DNA of 64,000 nucleotides from Erigeron canadensis (taxonomy: Eukaryota; Streptophyta; Magnoliopsida; Asterales; Asteraceae), in assembly GCF_010389155.1 (NCBI RefSeq), contig NC_057767.1:7857765-7921764 (forward strand), given 5' to 3'. Below the pieces are notes generated by a model. That model searched no databases and was not told the origin of the DNA. It saw nothing but the letters and a program-made list of their open reading frames with translations. Each line of letters begins with the position of its first letter. Positions within the stretch are counted from its first letter, which is position 1. The position numbers and the translations under genes were made by a program. Shown here one piece after another: positions 60,600 to 64,000 of this stretch.

Positions 60600-61519
60600 A
60601 TATAATAAATCTTTAAATTGTGTTATATGCTTTTGAAAAAGAAGTTTTTAGTGAAGTACACATATTATCTTTTTATAAGTAACCAACAAAGAAAACCGTT
60701 CATAAATTAATCGAATGCTTCAAGTATATTCATTTTTCCACAATTAGTTTTAGTTACGTAGTGTCATAGTCAATTGTAATTATCACTAGTTAGAAATAAA
60801 TAGCTTTTGCGTGAAATCTTTGTCAAATAAAAGATTTATTGAAACAGTGCAAGAATGAAAAAAGTTGTTTATCGAAACGGATGCGATTATAGGTTTTGGT
60901 ATTACTTCAGACTTAAATTTTGTTATGGAAATCTTTAAATAAACTTAATTTCCAAAATATATGCAAGTGAGTTATTATAAAAGTGTCATTTAAAATGAAG
61001 GTTGTTCATTGATCAATGCTTATTTTCCTTGAATGGAACAAATGTGTAATCTTATTCTTTGGAGATGATTTTTATACTACAATTTTTACTTTCCTTACTA
61101 TAAATAATTGATTATGACCTATTTGCCCTTCTTATCTATTTATCAATCTATCAATTAGTTAATTACACTTTACCATATTTCACCCCCTTTCTTACTATTT
61201 TTTCCTTCGTGATGAATGTGTCTGGGCTTAGAAGGAAAAATGTCGCAAGGCAACTCAATTCTGCCTTCTAATTGCTTATATTTCTCTAGTTCGTATATTA
61301 ATAATTCAGAAATACAAAGATAAATTTGAAAAAGCTAAATAAAACCTTTGCCAGATTGATTTAGCAATTATCTTCCCACACCGGCAGGAAGCAGGTTCCA
61401 CAATTTCAAGTTTCCTACAATGAGTTAGTATTTTACGACCAACTAGATTACATGGTGAACAAATAAAAAACACATAAATGTACCCCTTCCTCAAAGAACC
61501 TCTAGGTGTGTTCAAAGAT
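60600..61519. other. Gene-free stretch
   Basis: AT-rich sequence without a coding frame or recognisable repeat. Confidence 0.45.
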
Positions 61520-61649
61520 GGGAAATAATTTTTGTGCCACAAATATTGATAAATCTACCACACAGTACAATTGTTAAAATATACAGTACAAACCATTAAA
61601 GCATACATGTGGTGGATTAATTAATATATGTGGTACAAGAATCACTCCC
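61520..61649. mobile_element. Short MITE, related to the GTGATATTNGTAC family, copy 4
   Basis: Left GGAAATAATTTTTGTGCCAC and right GTGGTACAAGAATCACTCC are near complements over about 40 bp. The length is 130 bp. Confidence 0.5.
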
Positions 61650-62573
61650 CTTCAAAGATCTATGATTTTTAATTAGATATTATCTTGTACCTTCCAATGG
61701 AGTATCATGAGACCCACCCAATTATTTTGTTTTATCATGAGCAAAATCCTCATTTCAATCAAATAAATTATTGTATTAGATAAAATGTTATAAAACTAGA
61801 TTATTCTATGTTGATCGGTAAATTTGAAGTTATAAGAAGAACAATATCATTTAAATGAATGTGAGATATGCATTTTTGAGATGCTTTCAGTGCGACAGAA
61901 ATTCAACAAAAGAAAATAAGATTAGGTTAAAAGAATTGAAAGGGCTAAAAGTTATTATTACTTTGTTACTTTCTATTGTAGTAAGTGAAGTAAAAGTTGT
62001 AGTAAGAAAATCATTAGTTTCTTTAATTCTCTATCCACTTTGTTACTTTCTACTTGGTGGGGAATTTTTTTTTATTTTTTTTTTTAACATTGGGGGGAAT
62101 TTATAACTCTCCCAAGTTCCATAAATAAATTTTTTACAACTCAATTTAACCTCTCAATTTTTCCAATCAACCCTCCTAACCTTTTTTACTAACAACTGAT
62201 AAATTTTCAACCTTTTCAAATTATTATTTTTTTCTTTTTTCTTTTTCAACTTAAACATTTTTACATTAAAACAAAACATTTTATTTAATATTAAAAACCA
62301 TAACATTACATAAACTAGAAAAAGAAAAATACGTTGCAACATTTTTTAAAAATTAAATAAACTACATAATACTAAATTAAATCCTCGATCGGTGGTGGTT
62401 GAGCTGCCGGCTCATCGAGATATGCCAAATCCAAGGTTTATACATGCTCCGTAAGATCATATCACAGACGATGATGGACGTTTTCGTCATGTAACTTCAG
62501 TAGAACTCTAGGACCATACACTATAGGCACCGGTGGATCCATTATATGAATCGGTGAGATAGTCCTCCCATCG

Positions 62574-63243
62574 TCATTTATGATCATTATTGTGCAATAT
62601 GTAACATGTGTCAACGACTTTCCTTATCTTCTGCTTATCAACAAACCGGATTGGACGTTTTAAAATCTTCCATTTTCCCTTAAGCATCCCGAAAGCCCGT
62701 TCTACATCTTTTTCTCGACGCCTCCTGTACTCACTTGAATTTCCTTTCCTTTGGATCAACTTGGTGCGGATACGTTTTAACAAACATATACCACTTAGGA
62801 TATATTCCATCGGTAAACAAATACCCACGTTTATAATAGCGGTCACGTAAAGTGAATGACGTATCTGGAGCCGTTCCATTTCTGGCAGTATGATACCACG
62901 ACGACTGATTCAACACATTAATATTGTTATTTGATCCGGGAGGACCAAAAAACGCATGTCAAATCCACAAATCCTGAGAAGCAACAACTTCAATTATACG
63001 ATAGCGATGGCGAAACCAACCCTCCCCAAACTTTGGGTCTTCGTTGAAGTAGACACGCATGAGTTTGTTGTTCGCTTCTTCTCTTTCACGGTCAATGTAA
63101 GTTCGGATGTCATGAGAATTTCCCGAGTCTTCGAGTTCTTCAAGTTGTTTGATCGCGTTTTCAAAAAACTCAAATGTACTACCGGTGGATAACTCGGGAA
63201 ACGGAGGTGGGATGAGAAGTTCATCAAAAGAACTTGAAGACAT
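62574..63243 (-). pseudogene. Internally deleted PIF/Harbinger transposase
   Basis: The frame opens MSSSSFDELLIPPPFPELS (63243) and reaches WFRHRYRI, then jumps directly to VVASQDLWI, missing roughly 120 residues that include the first catalytic Asp. A nonsense codon (TGA at 62959-62961) replaces the Trp expected there. The frame continues through GSNNNINVLNQ to FK, where another stop occurs (about 62731), and a one-base shift near 62715 is needed to reach KDVERAFGMLKGKWK. The second Asp is Asn in GSNNNINV. Such deletion forms are typical non-autonomous Harbinger relatives. Element ends were not fixed. Confidence 0.75.
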
Positions 63244-63599
63244 TTTTGGGTGAAAAGATTTTTGGGTTAAAGAAAATGTATGTGTTTGATTGAATTTTGT
63301 TAAATAAAATAGATAGATGTGTATGTATATATAGATATTATACGGAAAAGGGGGTTGTATTTTTTTTATTTAATGAGGCAACGACTCTTTTCCTTCATCT
63401 GTCCCAACCTCTCACGCTCCTCCTCCTCTTCTCACTCCATCTATAAGTAACGGGTTTAATACCCTCCCATGCCACCCCATACCCCTACCTGCTGGCACCA
63501 GCAGTACGGGGCCAAATCGCTGCAGCCCGTTCATCCACTTCGTCCCCCCTAAGTGAAGTGTTTGGCCAGACTTTTTTTCTTTTTCTTTTTCACTCATGA

Positions 63600-64000
63600 T
63601 TTTTAGCCTATTTTGAATAATATAAACTAATTTAATGTTTAGTTAAGCTTTTAGGCTTATAGCTTTTAAGCTTATATAAACCATTTTATAAAAGCCAATT
63701 TATCAATAGTTTTATAACAAAAGCTAATTTATTTTTAATGATTCTAAAGAACTAAATGCACGCTCTTTAATTAAAGCTAACCATATCTTTAAGTTAGCAG
63801 GGTTCAAGAAGTTTTGTCGGTTGACGAGGTGTGTATTTCCTTGTGAGGGGTCTATGGGCAACACCTACTAGCTAGGTTGGTGTGTGTTGGTTGATTAATG
63901 CTGTTTAGTTTAAATAATCTTAACAAATTACATTACGCAAATTTGTTCGTCAAAATGTGCAACAAAAATTGAGTCGGGATTAATAATGACTTTAATTTCC
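63600..64000. other. Gene-free right edge
   Basis: AAGCTTTTAAGCTTATA-type words at 63640-63740 recall the hAT MITE at 7157-7464. No gene is seen. Confidence 0.4.

Overview
The window is AT-rich nuclear DNA from a flowering plant. GT-AG introns, plant gene families and dense small transposons all point that way. Protein style and repeat types suggest a eudicot, possibly Asteraceae, but nothing here proves the family. I did no database searches; coordinates come from reading the sequence and checking exon phases by hand. Four intact or near-intact gene models are supported, and most of the rest is transposable-element (TE) DNA in layers.

Left part (1-23350): a retroelement remnant with an array of GC-rich palindromes (1-1075), then nested DNA transposons (3247-5290), then a local cluster of BAHD (HXXXD-type) acyltransferases. 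Two three-exon copies look intact (7719-9668 and 20510-22765, each 458 aa with identical exon lengths). Between them lies a broken third copy (about 10420-12986) split by a foldback Mutator-like element. The spacer also holds a SINE, a 3.07-kb solo LTR with a 5-bp target duplication (15794-18867) and a Mutator-like element ending about 160 bp upstream of the second copy's TATA box.

Middle (23426-28010): a minus-strand RING-H2 E3 ubiquitin ligase of the MBR/RHG1A type (five coding exons, 591 aa), convergent with BAHD copy 2 and carrying a SINE in an intron.

Middle-right (28000-54600): no intact host gene. I see Helitrons, solo LTR 34841-37656 with a perfect 5-bp duplication, a decayed gene of unrecognised family (34272-34777), a complete PIF/Harbinger element with TAA duplications and a transposase carrying two nonsense codons (40987-42964), a more eroded Harbinger copy (47530-48560), and a second copy of the foldback Mutator-like family (50725-51972).

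Right (54693-64000): a minus-strand membrane-anchored receptor-like kinase of the At1g01540/At4g01330 type (seven exons, 500 aa), followed by Helitron-like tandem units and an internally deleted Harbinger transposase remnant (about 62574-63243).

The host genes are not an obvious pathway. The two BAHD copies are paralogues, probably acting on small-molecule acyl acceptors; the E3 ligase and the kinase are unrelated signalling genes.
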